The notes beneath the pieces were generated by a model that searched no databases, was not told the origin of the DNA, and saw only the letters and a list, made by a program, of their open reading frames with translations. A stretch of DNA of 64,000 bases from Caprella mutica (lineage: Eukaryota; Arthropoda; Malacostraca; Amphipoda; Caprellidae), in assembly GCA_947561585.1 (NCBI GenBank), contig CANNZV010001479.1:87563-151562 (forward strand). The letters are read 5' to 3'. The translations under genes were made by a program, and so were the position numbers. Shown here piece after piece: positions 23,026 through 33,535 of this stretch; position 1 is the stretch's first letter, and every line of letters starts with the position of its first letter.

Positions 23026-23092
23026 GTTACATTGTTTCATATTGAATATGATGATTTTATCATAAATATATCATATGATGTTTTATATTACA
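22726..23092 (+). other. Likely 5'-UTR intron of piggyBac 2
   Basis: GTAAGT donor at 22726 after CAAACAT, and a TTATATTACAG acceptor ending at 23092, five bases before the ATG at 23098. The intron holds several GTCCCA motifs, so it doubles as the transposon's subterminal region. Confidence 0.55.
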
Positions 23093-23097
23093 GGGAA

Positions 23098-24848
23098 ATG
23101 AGAAAGAGGATTCTACGCTCTGATGGAGAGATTCATCAAACTTTAGAAGCCCTTGGGGATTTGTCTGGGTACTCAGACGATGAATCCCCGGTCGATGATA
23201 GTGACGGTGATGAAAATTTCATTGACGAAATCATTGATGGAACTCCTCCACATGAGTTACCCGCTGACATTGTTCCACGCCAACAGGTGCGAAATGTTGT
23301 ACCTGAAGAATATGAAGACAGTTCTGATGATGACTGTGTGCCTGACAATGTGGAACCTTCTGAATTTCAGTGGTTGGATGTCGCCGAAATTGATTGGTCT
23401 GTAGAACGGGAAAACTTTGAACCAAAATTTCAAGTACCTCAAGAAAAGAACGGTAGTCTTTTATGCTCCCTGAATAGATCAGCCTCACCTTTAGACTGTC
23501 TGAAGTCTATGCTTCCAAAAAGTTTGTTCATGTGGATTGCCCAAAACACTAATATAAGATAGACATGGCGAACAAAAGCTCAAATACCAAGCATAAATTG
23601 ACAGATACTGGGGAAATAATGATAGTACTTGGCTGCACAATTGTTATGGGCTACAACAAACTCCCGAATCTTCACTGCTATTGGAGTGGAAATAAGTCTA
23701 TGCGAAATGAGTGCATTGCTAATGCAATATCAAGAGACAGATTTTGCTTTCTGTTATCAAAGCTGTATTTTGCTGACCCAGAGAAACCTTCAGATGCACC
23801 CAAAACATATTATATTGATAATATGGTGAATTGTCTGAAACACACTTTCGCAACTTGTTATACAGAAAGTAGCTGCCAAAGTATTGATGAGAGTATGACT
23901 AAATTCAAAGATAGGTCTTCTCTCAAACAATATCAGCCAATGAAGCCCATCAAGAGAGGGATCAAAATCTGGCAGAGATGTTGCGCTCTAACTGGGTACA
24001 CGTATGACTTTCAGATCTATTCAGGCAAAGATCCGCAAGGTGACAAACTAGTAGGCCTCGGGGAGCGTGTTGTGACAAAATTATGTTCAACCATTAGAAA
24101 TAAAGAAGTGGTTGTGATTTTTGACCGGTTCTTCTCATCAACCAAGCTCTTTGCTTCTTTGAACTTCGCTGCAGTTGGAACATACATAGCAACAAGAAGA
24201 TTCACTGCACAATTCGATGCTAAGCTTAAAAAAAGAGGAGAATCGCAATCCAGGCAAAGTGACAAAGGAGTTATGGCTGTAAAGTGGTGTGACACAAAAG
24301 AAGTGCACGTGATGAGCAATTGTCATACACCTGAAGTCGGTAAAACCTTTCGCACAAATAAAGCTGGCGGCAAGACTGAAATAACATGTCCAGAAGCGAT
24401 AGTTTTCTACAACAAGTATATGTTGGGAGTTGACCGATCCGACCAAGCTGTTTCACTTTACAACTTTGAGAGAAAGTCGACCAAATGGTGGAAAAAAGTT
24501 TTTTTCAAGCTAATAAAAACCGCAATTGTCAATGCTTGGATCCTCTACCAACAGTTGAAAGCTAAAGATACTCCACAGCTACCATTTGTATTTGATGCAG
24601 CAGAAGAACTTATTACGGAAGGTATAAAATCAGCAACAGTCAAGCGAATCAGAAAGGCAGGTAGACCATCAAAACGGCGCAGATCGATTATAATGGAGAA
24701 TGTTGGAGATCATCTCCCAGTCAGATGTAATACTAGGAGACGATGCTACAATTGCAGATTGAAGGGTAAAGAGAAGCGAACATTCCTCTCCTGTAGTTCC
24801 TGCCATGTTACTCTGTGTGATGCATGTTTTGCACCCTATCATCAGTAG
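23098..24848 (+). pseudogene. piggyBac-like transposase 2, single frameshift
   Basis: I place the start at 23098, just after the likely splice acceptor, rather than at the upstream in-frame ATG at 22870. The acidic N-terminus (DDESPVDDSDGDENF) is typical. The first frame ends at 23562 right after AQNTNIR, and the second frame reads YKIDMANKSS through to 24848; a shift of one base near 23553 separates them. The catalytic Asp residues are present: SIDESMTKFKDR (D108 counted from the ATG at 23565), VVIFDRFFSS (D187) and LGVDRSDQ (D290). The C-terminus is a Cys-rich finger (CYNC...CSSCHVTLCDAC). The length sum, about 590 residues, is normal for piggyBac. A real frameshift, an assembly error and a very small unrecognised intron are all possible. 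Confidence 0.9.
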
Positions 24849-25339
24849 GAAACAACCAAAAGAGGTGAAGTGTCACAAGATAACTCTATGAAAAGGAATT
24901 CAGTTAATAATTTCAATATCAGTTGACGTTATACGGTCTATTTTGTTCGATTTCATTGTTATTTTCCAAAAGTAGTTTATTCTTTCAAGTCATATAAAAA
25001 GTAGATTGCTTATATTTTATCATATTTACGGTAAAAGGAAGGCTGTAAAACAGTGTGATATACAGTATTATAATTCTACGTTTTGTTTGCATGTATAAGT
25101 TTTTGTTCATAGCTATATAATTTCATGAATATGTTATATTTACAATGAAAGAGGTCTGTGATGTACCTAGTCTAGTTTTTTACATTATTAATTCACCCTA
25201 AGATTTTAGGATGAAATAAATATAAGTACAAGGAATTTATTGCTTTTGTTCTTGAATAAAAAATACTTCTATTATAATTGTTTTTTATCCAAGGATATTT
25301 TTCATAATTATTATAATAGACAAAATAACAATCATAGAT

Positions 25340-25475
25340 TACTGGTGGGAAGGTATGTCCCAAATTTGTGACATACGTATCACAATTGGGACATATCTTC
25401 CCGGTGCGAAACACTGGTGGGACATATTTTCCCACGGGAAATACTGGTGGGACATAATGTCCCAGTGGAACTTCA
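25340..25475. promoter_or_regulatory. Right subterminal CTGGTGGGACA array of piggyBac 2
   Basis: CTGGTGGGA occurs at about 25342, 25411 and 25443, with TGGGACATAT, TATGTCCCAA and a variant CCCGGTGCGAAA between them. This is the reverse complement of the left-end motif, so the two ends present the sites in mirror orientation. The last CTGGTGGGACATAATGTCCC block is a near-palindrome. Confidence 0.75.
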
Positions 25476-25589
25476 ATGTACTACATGGCCCAATTAGTCG
25501 AGAAAGAAGTATGTTTTCATATGAAATTGAAAAATCGGCTATAAATATGCCTATTTAGCAATTAAAAATAAAGGCGCGAAAGGGTTAAG

Positions 25590-26050
25590 GTGTGAGATAG
25601 GTACTAACTCATAAAATGAAACTTTTGAAAATAAATTGCATGTGAAGTGTGATATAATGTGACTTTACTTCACTTCAGCCCACTCTTCATAATGTTGAAG
25701 ATTTTCATAGCAGTGTGTTGTCGTCTTGATTTAATTTCACTATAAGTAATTGAACATTTCTTATATTTTATACGTAAATGAATTATAAAGAAGTAATAGA
25801 TAGGTAACCCAACTGTTATAAATAAACACTTGGGGTGATTTGCCACTCAAATTTTTGAGATTCTGTCGTCTGCTAACAACAACAACAAACCCCCATTTGA
25901 TCCCCGTCCCTTTGCATACGTCATCGAGGCAACATGGGGGTAATATAATACATGGAGTGTCACAACTACAGTATGATAGTGATGTGTACTATCAAATGTT
26001 TACTTCACTGTTTTTTACTGTGGAATGAGTATACCTTATTAAGTTGAATA
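25590..26050. other. AT-rich spacer, nothing recognised
   Basis: Right flank of piggyBac 2. No gene or repeat noticed. Confidence 0.5.
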
Positions 26051-26100
26051 ATTGTCCTTTTTTCGGCGAAAGTGTCATTCGGCGAAAGGCTCTAGAACCC
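26051..26100. repeat. Right copy of inverted CTTTCGCCGAA ends
   Basis: Read inward this block gives GGGTTCTAGAGCCTTTCGCC, then ACACTTTCGCCGAAAAA, matching the outer part of 16694-16735 in inverse orientation. ATATAT flanks both copies on the outside, but that is a weak target-duplication signal in AT-rich DNA. Confidence 0.7.
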
Positions 26101-26104
26101 ATAT

Positions 26105-26383
26105 ATTTGAACTATATCATTATTGTATTATAAAAAATCATCGAGCATATTATAAATTGATCATCAATGACTATTATTAGGTCATGTTAAAATCATAAAT
26201 CAATTAACGTATTACTGGACAATATTATGTTATTTATTATTTCATCATAGAAGAATGTACACTATGTGTTTCCAAAGTTCAAATTGATAAGTTTTCTCTA
26301 TATTAAAAGAAAAAATATTTGAATACTTTTATAGATTGTCATTTTTATGAATTTTGAACTAATTCTTCTCTGTCGGAACATAT
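26105..26383. other. AT-rich spacer, nothing recognised
   Basis: No feature recognised. Confidence 0.5.
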
Positions 26384-26835
26384 AAAGATAACGGACCAGG
26401 ACCCGTTATCTTTCCCAGGTAAAATTCAGGTCCATTATATTTACTAGCTTCATTTCTGGTCCATTAACTTTACTTAACAATCATAGACACCACATTAAAG
26501 GATTTAAGCAAAAAAAATCCATTTTCATACCACTCGTTCATCACACAACTTCAAAATGGATCACATTTTTTTTATCAATTCTTTCAATTAATAAAATATG
26601 AAAAGTAATGTATAATCATTAATATTATCATTTATTAGGTTTGTATATTTATAAAATACTGAAGCAAATAATTATTAAAACTAAAATATAGTTTTCTGGT
26701 CCGTTAACTTTACTAACTTTATTTCTGGTCCGTTATCTTTACTAGCTTAATTTCTGGTCTGTTATCTTTACCAGCTTCATTTATGGTTCGTTAATTTTAC
26801 TTGGTCCTTTCTGGTCTGCTATCTTGACTTGCTCC
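26384..26835. repeat. MITE-like block of CTGGTCCGTTATCTTTAC units
   Basis: Motifs like CTGGTCCGTTATCTTTACT occur about eight times: near 26400, 26430 and 26455, then in a run from 26696 to 26830 with a period near 30 bp. The outermost left copy is inverted (AAAGATAACGGACCAG), forming a palindrome at 26384-26412 with CCGTTATCTTT. The middle 200 bp are plain AT-rich DNA. The arrangement suggests a transposon with tandem-motif ends. Confidence 0.65.
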
Positions 26836-27649
26836 TCTCTGTCTATAAATTCAACAAATTGATATATAAAATTTATTTATGACATACTGGAATATCATTG
26901 CAATTAAATTGAAATTATCCATTGAAATGTAAATTGACATAGCAAATACATTCGCAAAATGAAGAATCACATTGAAATTTTGTTCAAAGTAAGTATATAT
27001 AATATAATATTCACATCAACTACTTCTCTTTTAATTGTCTATCCTTTTCACCAACATTTAATTATGTGTTGAAGTCCTCTATAAATTTCACCACTTATTC
27101 TCAGTAAAACAAACTGTGAAATAAAATCACCTTCTATTTCCAGTTGAAAGAAACGAAAGTAACCAGTGGAAGTTTCTTTGATCTATTCTCTTTTTTTAAT
27201 TGGCATTTTTTAGATTTTATCAAAACCAAATGTACTGATAGTGATGTTTGTCATATAACTTTATTTTAAACGGTGAGATACAATATTATTGAATCGAAAT
27301 TGTAATAATTTATATAAAATTGCACGAAGAATAAAGAATGTATATTGACTTACCATCAATACAATAAACTTCCTATTAACATATGAAATAAATAGATATG
27401 TAATGTAAATAATGCTTAATTTGCATCTCAAATTTACTCACATTATATCATTACAAACTACTCTTTCTTGTTTTTGAATGCAAATCAAAATGTAATTCAC
27501 TTCTCCATTCCTTTCAGAAAATATGTAGTCGCCTTAAAAGTGAAATTAGACTTTCTTTGGTGTAGGCCGGAAGCCTAATTTGGTGTTTCACTTCTCTGAG
27601 TTATTTCGGCTGGTAATTTTTCTGCAACAGAAGCTGTTAAGTAATTTGC
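26836..27649. other. AT-rich sequence, no gene seen
   Basis: No open frame or repeat that I recognise. Confidence 0.5.
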
Positions 27650-27882
27650 ATAAAGTGGTTGAAATGCACTATGAAATGTATGTATATGCAATGTATATAC
27701 AATTATACATACATTTCATATTGCAGGTTAAATTATGTTGATATGTAGTATATACATATCAACATTAATTATTCATTTTATGTTCTATCATCAAATATCA
27801 ATTCAATTTTCAATGATTGATAATTAAAGTACGCAGATAATTTAAGTAAAGTGGTGCAAGCTGGGCATTTCAACCACTTTAT
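27650..27882. mobile_element. 233-bp fold-back element with two nested hairpins
   Basis: ATAAAGTGGTTGAAATGC (27650-27667) is perfectly inverted at 27865-27882. Between the arms lie two further perfect hairpins: ATGAAATGTATGTAT (27671-27685) with 27705-27719, and ATGTTGATATGTA (27735-27747) with 27753-27765. It is non-coding, and no target duplication was identified. Confidence 0.75.
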
Positions 27883-29695
27883 TAGTGTCTTTGCTCCACT
27901 AATATTGGCTAAATTTCGCGTTGAGCTACAAATGTACCAATCCGTTCAGTCGAAACACTTTTTTTGGCGCCTCTTTAAACGCGTTTACTCGTGCCGTATA
28001 ACATTTTTGCACCACTTGTAATATACAGGAAGTATTTACAGTAATTATTGGTCTGTCATCTCTATATATTTCAGAATTATCTGAAGTAAAGATAAAAGAT
28101 AAACCGGGAGTTAAAACCTGAAGCGAATGAAATATACATACGAATTAACTTCCTGAGTACCAAGAACTTGCATCGCTCGTTTATTCATTTATATTATAAA
28201 TAATCGAACAGTTTGTTTTATACAATATATCGTTGAGGTGATTAATTGCATCCAACCATTGATAAAATAGTTTGGTTGAATGAACTGGTAGATATATTTT
28301 ATTTTATTGTCCTCCCAATATACTGCACCTAATAGTAATAGTTCCGACATTGGTTGAATAAGTTTCATTGCTGCAAAACGTCAATAATTAATCATTGAAC
28401 GTGATTTTTATTTATATGTGGAGATATAATGGTGATTATTCATTAAATTAAATAAGATAATATAAAGACAATAGTAATAGTAAATTGAAAAACATTATAA
28501 TTAATTTAGTGCAATATTTAGCAGAATGATTATTAAATCAGTAGAACTTACGGGACTCTCCATGCAGTATTTTACAACGTATATAAAGGGTTATAATGCA
28601 CCAGATATCGAACTAATTATAGCCCTATAACTGACCTCGTAAAGTAATGTTGATTTTCAAACTTTCCCCATTCGATGCTAATGATAATGGTGTAATTCAA
28701 AGGAAAAAATTGCTCCACAAATTAGAAAGAAATGTCGTTCAGAATATCTGTCAATTGTTTTGATATTTCACTCCCTGCTAATTAAATTCAATGCATCAGG
28801 AATAATTTAACAATTATTATATTTTCTGTCATTAATTTTAACTTCACAGATATCAATTTTTTTTAGATAGAATAGAGTATTTATCAAATAATATTATAAG
28901 TAATTATTTCAAGATCGATGACCATGAATCTTCAAGTTTACATAATATCTGAATTTTTTCGTAAATATGAAATAGTTAATTCAATTAGAGAAATATATAC
29001 ACTATAGCTAACTACTAACTAATGAATCATTCTAATTTTGAATGTATACGAAGATATGAAATCGTTATTTGCATTTTTTATAGTAATAGATCAAGATAGC
29101 GTCAATGACTTGCGGAAAATTTGAGCAGTTTGTAACTAGATGGCCCTTTTTCAAAATAATAAGATTTATATTCTTTAATAATCATCATTATAATTGTATA
29201 TGAACAAAGTATAAAATATAACATAGTAATTGTGCTGGATCCAATAAAAGATATTGGCAACTGTTTTTTACCCGCACACTTCATTTAAAGATTTATATCA
29301 TCACCAAGTGGACCGACCAAAATATTGTTAATTTTCTCATTTATTTTTTATAAATAGGAGAAATAAGCAAAAAAGATATGTTTTATAATATTGAGAATTT
29401 CAATGAAAAATTTTCGCTGCATAAGTTATATTTGTTATTAACTTGCTAAATTTAACGTGTTTGTGTTCGTAAAGAAGTAAAAGATTTTATCAAGAAGATA
29501 ATAGGTTCATTTACCAGGAAACTGTGTAAATTTCTAACTATTAAATTAATAGATACTTAACAAGAGTGGAATTTTATCCTCTTGTGAAAAGAGTGGAACA
29601 GATCTTTCCATATAAAGTCGTTTGCATGTTTGAGTGATAATTACATTGGCAGATGCAGAAATAGTTCTTCAAAATGGTTCTATTGGATATTGCTC
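27883..29695. other. AT-rich sequence, no gene seen
   Basis: No gene or repeat recognised over about 1.8 kb. Confidence 0.5.
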
Positions 29696-29696
29696 G

Positions 29697-30491
29697 AGAA
29701 AAATTGCTAGAATGAACAGTTGTTCGAATGAACATTGAACAGTTGTTCGAATGAAGAGTTGTTCGAATGGAAAATTGTTCTAATAAGAGTTGTTCGAATG
29801 AAATGTTGTTCGAATGGAAAATTGTTCTAATAAGAGTTGTTCGAATGAAATGTTGTTCGAATGGAAAATTGTTCTAATAAGAGTTGTTCGAATGAACATT
29901 GAGCTGTTGTTCGAATGGAAAATTGTTCTAATAAGAGTTGTTCGAATGAAAAGTTGTTCGAATGGAAAATTGTTCTAATAAGAGTTGTTCGAATGAAAAG
30001 TTTTTCGAATGGAAAATTGTTCTAATAAGAGTTGTTCGAATGAAAAGTTTTTCGAATGGAAAGTTGTTCTAATAAGAGTTGTTCGAATGAAGAGCTATTC
30101 GATTGAAGAGTTGTTCGAATGAACAGTTGTTTGAATGGACAGTTGTTCAAATGAACAGTTGTTCGAACGAACAGTTGTTCAAATGAACAGTTGTTTGAAT
30201 GAACAGTTGTTCGAATGAACAGTTGTTGAAATGAACAGTTGTTCGAATGAATAGTTGTTCAAATGAATAGTTGTTCAAATGAACAGTTGTTTGAATGAAC
30301 AGTTGTTCGAATGAACAGTTGTTGAAATGAACAGTTGTTCGAATGAACAGTTGTTGAAATGAACAGTTGTTCGAATGAATAGTTGTTCAAATGAACAGTT
30401 GTTCAAATGAACAGTTGTTCAAATGAACAGTTGTTCAAATGAACAGTTGTTCAAATGAACAGTTGTTCAAATGAACAGTTGTTCGAATGAA
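29697..30491. repeat. Minisatellite, 16-bp GAACAGTTGTTCGAAT unit
   Basis: The right half (30110-30490) is a simple 16-bp array, GAACAGTTGTTCGAAT and variants with CAAAT or GAAAT. The left half (29750-30110) shows a higher-order unit of about 47 bp made of three diverged 16-bp monomers, one of them ATTGTTCTAATAAGAG. Both TTCGAA and GAAC...GTTC are near-palindromic, so single strands could fold. Confidence 0.95.
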
Positions 30492-33001
30492 CCATACGTA
30501 AGCTTTAGAATTCCTATTTCATGAAAGCTCAATCTTTGAGGAAATGTAAGGGATTCGTATGTAAATGGTTCTGCGCCAAACTTCGGTTGAACGATATATG
30601 TGTGGACCGTATTAAAATTGTCGCCATTAGTTTAGATTAGAAGTTTAACGTATCGATACTTGAATGAACGTTTCTTATCAATCTCAATATAATCTATCAT
30701 TTTAACCTAAATGATACTTGTCAAAATGAATTGAAGCAATCATTTGTTTCACTCATGGAGATCAATCACCCATTGGAACAATTTGTTGATTTTCACTCTG
30801 GATTATTTTCGGAAATCATCAATCATCAAATGTCAATCATCAATCATTCACCAATCATTCGTCATCAAACATGACGAATGGGTCTATACTCACTATTGAG
30901 TCAATTATCTTCTTGGCAATATAAACTGAACTGCTTCCAAAAATATCATCTATATACATATATGGGTATATATGGGTATTTATTTTTACATCTATGTATA
31001 TATGGGTATTTTAAATATTATTTATTATATTAGTTAGATCACTTCTACTTAACTGCATTTTAATTTTATTATTTTATTTCCTATAGGCCAATGTCCTCAT
31101 ATTTCTTTATTTCATTCCAGCAAATTGTCTCTAGATCTCATGAACAGAATATTAATCTTCCCAAATAACTTGGAATAAACTTTGGCTCTATTGCATCGCT
31201 CATTTTTCCTCAATATTGTGTAGCACTTTTCAGCATCCAATAATCAGTTTGATGAATTTTAACACTCTTATTTGAAAAGAAAACACTATATGATCACATA
31301 TGCATCAACATTCTGATCAATAAATAGTGTTCAATTATTATCAATCCTTATTGTCTGTATATTGTATAGTCTGCAAAAAGATAATTATATTGTCTGTAAA
31401 AAGAAACAGAATTAAACTATTAGGAATATTTTAAAATATCTTATAAATTCATTTGATTAAAAATCAATTTATAATGTAGGAGTTATTCAATATTTTATCA
31501 GGTATAAAACTAAATATTCACCCTATAGATTTCGAAATCATTTAAGTTTTCTCTTATTTCATTGAACTTGTATAATTTTCTTTCATGCAGATTGAATAAC
31601 TGAGTTGTCCAAAAGTAGGTGGAGACATAAAAAAAATTGATATTAGAAGAGTGATGAATTTAATAAATACTGACTATTTTTTAATCTAATAGAATTTATC
31701 GGAATTAAACCATAATAACTGATTTTGGGTGCTTAAACTGAAACAATTTAATGATATCAGGACTATTCACCGCTCTGAAAATCTCTTCTAAGACTTAAAA
31801 TCTTTAATCTCGATTTGATATCAGTATATTTCGAGAGTCCAAAGCTTATCTCTGTGAGAAATGTTCACTGCATGGGAACAGAACGACGTGTGTAATAGTG
31901 TGATCTCAATATCCTATTGTCCGCATATGTACACTTAAAGAAACTTTGCTCGACTGATATTAGCTCTGAAATAAGTTTCAAGGAATTATTAACTTTCACA
32001 TGTTGAATAAACAATTAAACATATATGGAAAACATTTTGCAATTGAATTATATAAATATGCTTTCATCAAACCTTTGTCCATAAATAATGTAATTCATTT
32101 ATCATTTCTGGAAGAATGACTAACTTCAGTTCCCACGTATTGATATATATTTAGTCTACAAAACTATTTAAATTCACAGTTAGATTAAAAAAATTAATCT
32201 TGTCAGATAATAATTTCATTTTCCTAAACTCTTCTAATTGCAAGTCACTGTCAATAAATGGCAACATTAATCTCAATGAGAGTACATCAGAAAGTTCCAT
32301 AAAAGTGTTTGTATTCATAACCAGAGTTGCTGGGAAGCTCTTAGGCTGATTGGTTTGCCTCAAGCTGTGACATTTACATGAAAAAAAAAAACTACATGAA
32401 ACTACATCCGAAAGAACAAATAACTAGAACAGAAACAGAACGATACCTCTTTTGTCCTCTGGATGTCACTGATACTTTTCACTAAATAAATAAAGTCTGC
32501 ATTATTTAAAAGAAATTCGAGAATATTGCTCGACTTTAAATAATAAAACTTAAATTAAATAATTTAAATACCACATGTGAAGTTTACGAACACGAGTAAA
32601 TTAATTTATAATCGGAAATTAGAAAATTAATTAATAAGTAAGTTCAGTAATAAAAGGTATATATAAGTGCAATTGCTTGACAAAGAACTTATTGAATAAA
32701 TAACCCACGTTGTAATATGTTTTCTTCAACATCATCAAAAAAAATAGGGCAATGTTTCCCCAAGAAAATCACTGCTATACATGCTAATATTGACTCAAAC
32801 ACTTAATTTTATTGTAGTCTTTGCAGGGTAAAAACTTTCCAGGGTAAAAGTTATGGTATGAGAGAACCTCATTTCAATTTTCTATATACTGCTCCTAAAT
32901 AAGCAAAAAAATATGGTCTAAGATCACTTTGAGACACTATGACATTCAACTCTTTATGCAAATTAATGTTGAATTAAATCCAATAGAATATTAATATTAT
33001 A
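30492..33001. other. AT-rich sequence, no gene seen
   Basis: Nothing recognised apart from short ATCAATCATC- and TATATGGGTAT-type simple repeats near 30800-31015. Confidence 0.5.
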
Positions 33002-33535
33002 AACTAGAGCGGGCACTCAAAAAAGCGCATACCTTCCCCTCGCTTATAAATGCTCTTCACCATCCAATAATCCTTGAGTAGCAAATGTCCTTGAAGTGAA
33101 TCTTTGACCCGTTCGCCCTTAAAATCTAATAAACTGGTTCCTGGATAATGACCAATCGTCCCACGGAATTTCAGGCAATTTGGATGAATATTTTTTGAGA
33201 TATTGAGTTATAAATTACCTTGACCTTGATCTTTGACCTAATAGCTCCCAAAATCTAACTGGTTCCTTGATATTGGCTAATTAATCGTCCCTCCAAATTT
33301 CAGGCAATTTAAAGGAACATTTTTTGAGTTATTGATGCATAAATGACCTTGACCTTAGTCCAGATCGCTCCCAAAACTTCACCAGCTGGTTCCTGCACAT
33401 TGACCAATCGTCCCACCAAATTTCATGCAGTCAGGTAGAATACTTTATGAATTATCAGATAACAAGATGATAAATAAATACGTAAAAAATGCCTTCTAAA
33501 ACAATACCATCCGCATTCTGCAAAGTATACTAACT
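33002..33535. repeat. Dispersed repeat family D, copy 2
   Basis: It shares AGCGCATACCTTC near the start, the CAATCGTCCCACCAAATTTC and TTTCAGGCAATTT blocks, TGACCTTGATCTTTGACCTA, and the end CCGCATTCTGCAAAG with copies 1 and 3. It carries more internal units (about four) than copy 1, and its first 30 bp are more diverged. Confidence 0.85.

Larger units (their letters stand above)
22501..25588 (+). mobile_element. piggyBac-like element 2, TTAA-flanked, nearly intact
   Basis: TTAA is present at both sides (22501-22504, 25585-25588). The termini CCCTTTCACACC and, inverted, CCCTTTCGCGCC match at 10 of 12 bases. Subterminal TGTCCCACCAG motifs recur at both ends in inverse orientation. The interior encodes one transposase preceded by a likely 5'-UTR intron (22726-23092). 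The total length of 3.09 kb and all key parts are as expected for an autonomous piggyBac. The only coding defect I see is one frameshift near 23553. Confidence 0.93.

Noticed and set aside
22870..23097. Upstream ATG that would lengthen the piggyBac 2 transposase by 76 residues
   Set aside because: The added part lies in a likely intron, contains the TGTCCC DNA motifs, and looks unlike the usual acidic N-terminus.
24017..24456. Minus-strand frames of about 60-100 codons
   Set aside because: Antisense shadows of the piggyBac 2 transposase.
29697..30491. CRISPR-like array
   Set aside because: There are no unique spacers; units are contiguous. The same applies to all other tandem arrays here, and the DNA is eukaryotic.
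29697..30491. Heat-shock-element array in the TTCGAATGAAC repeat
   Set aside because: The spacing of TTC and GAA words does not fit the 5-bp phasing of heat-shock elements.
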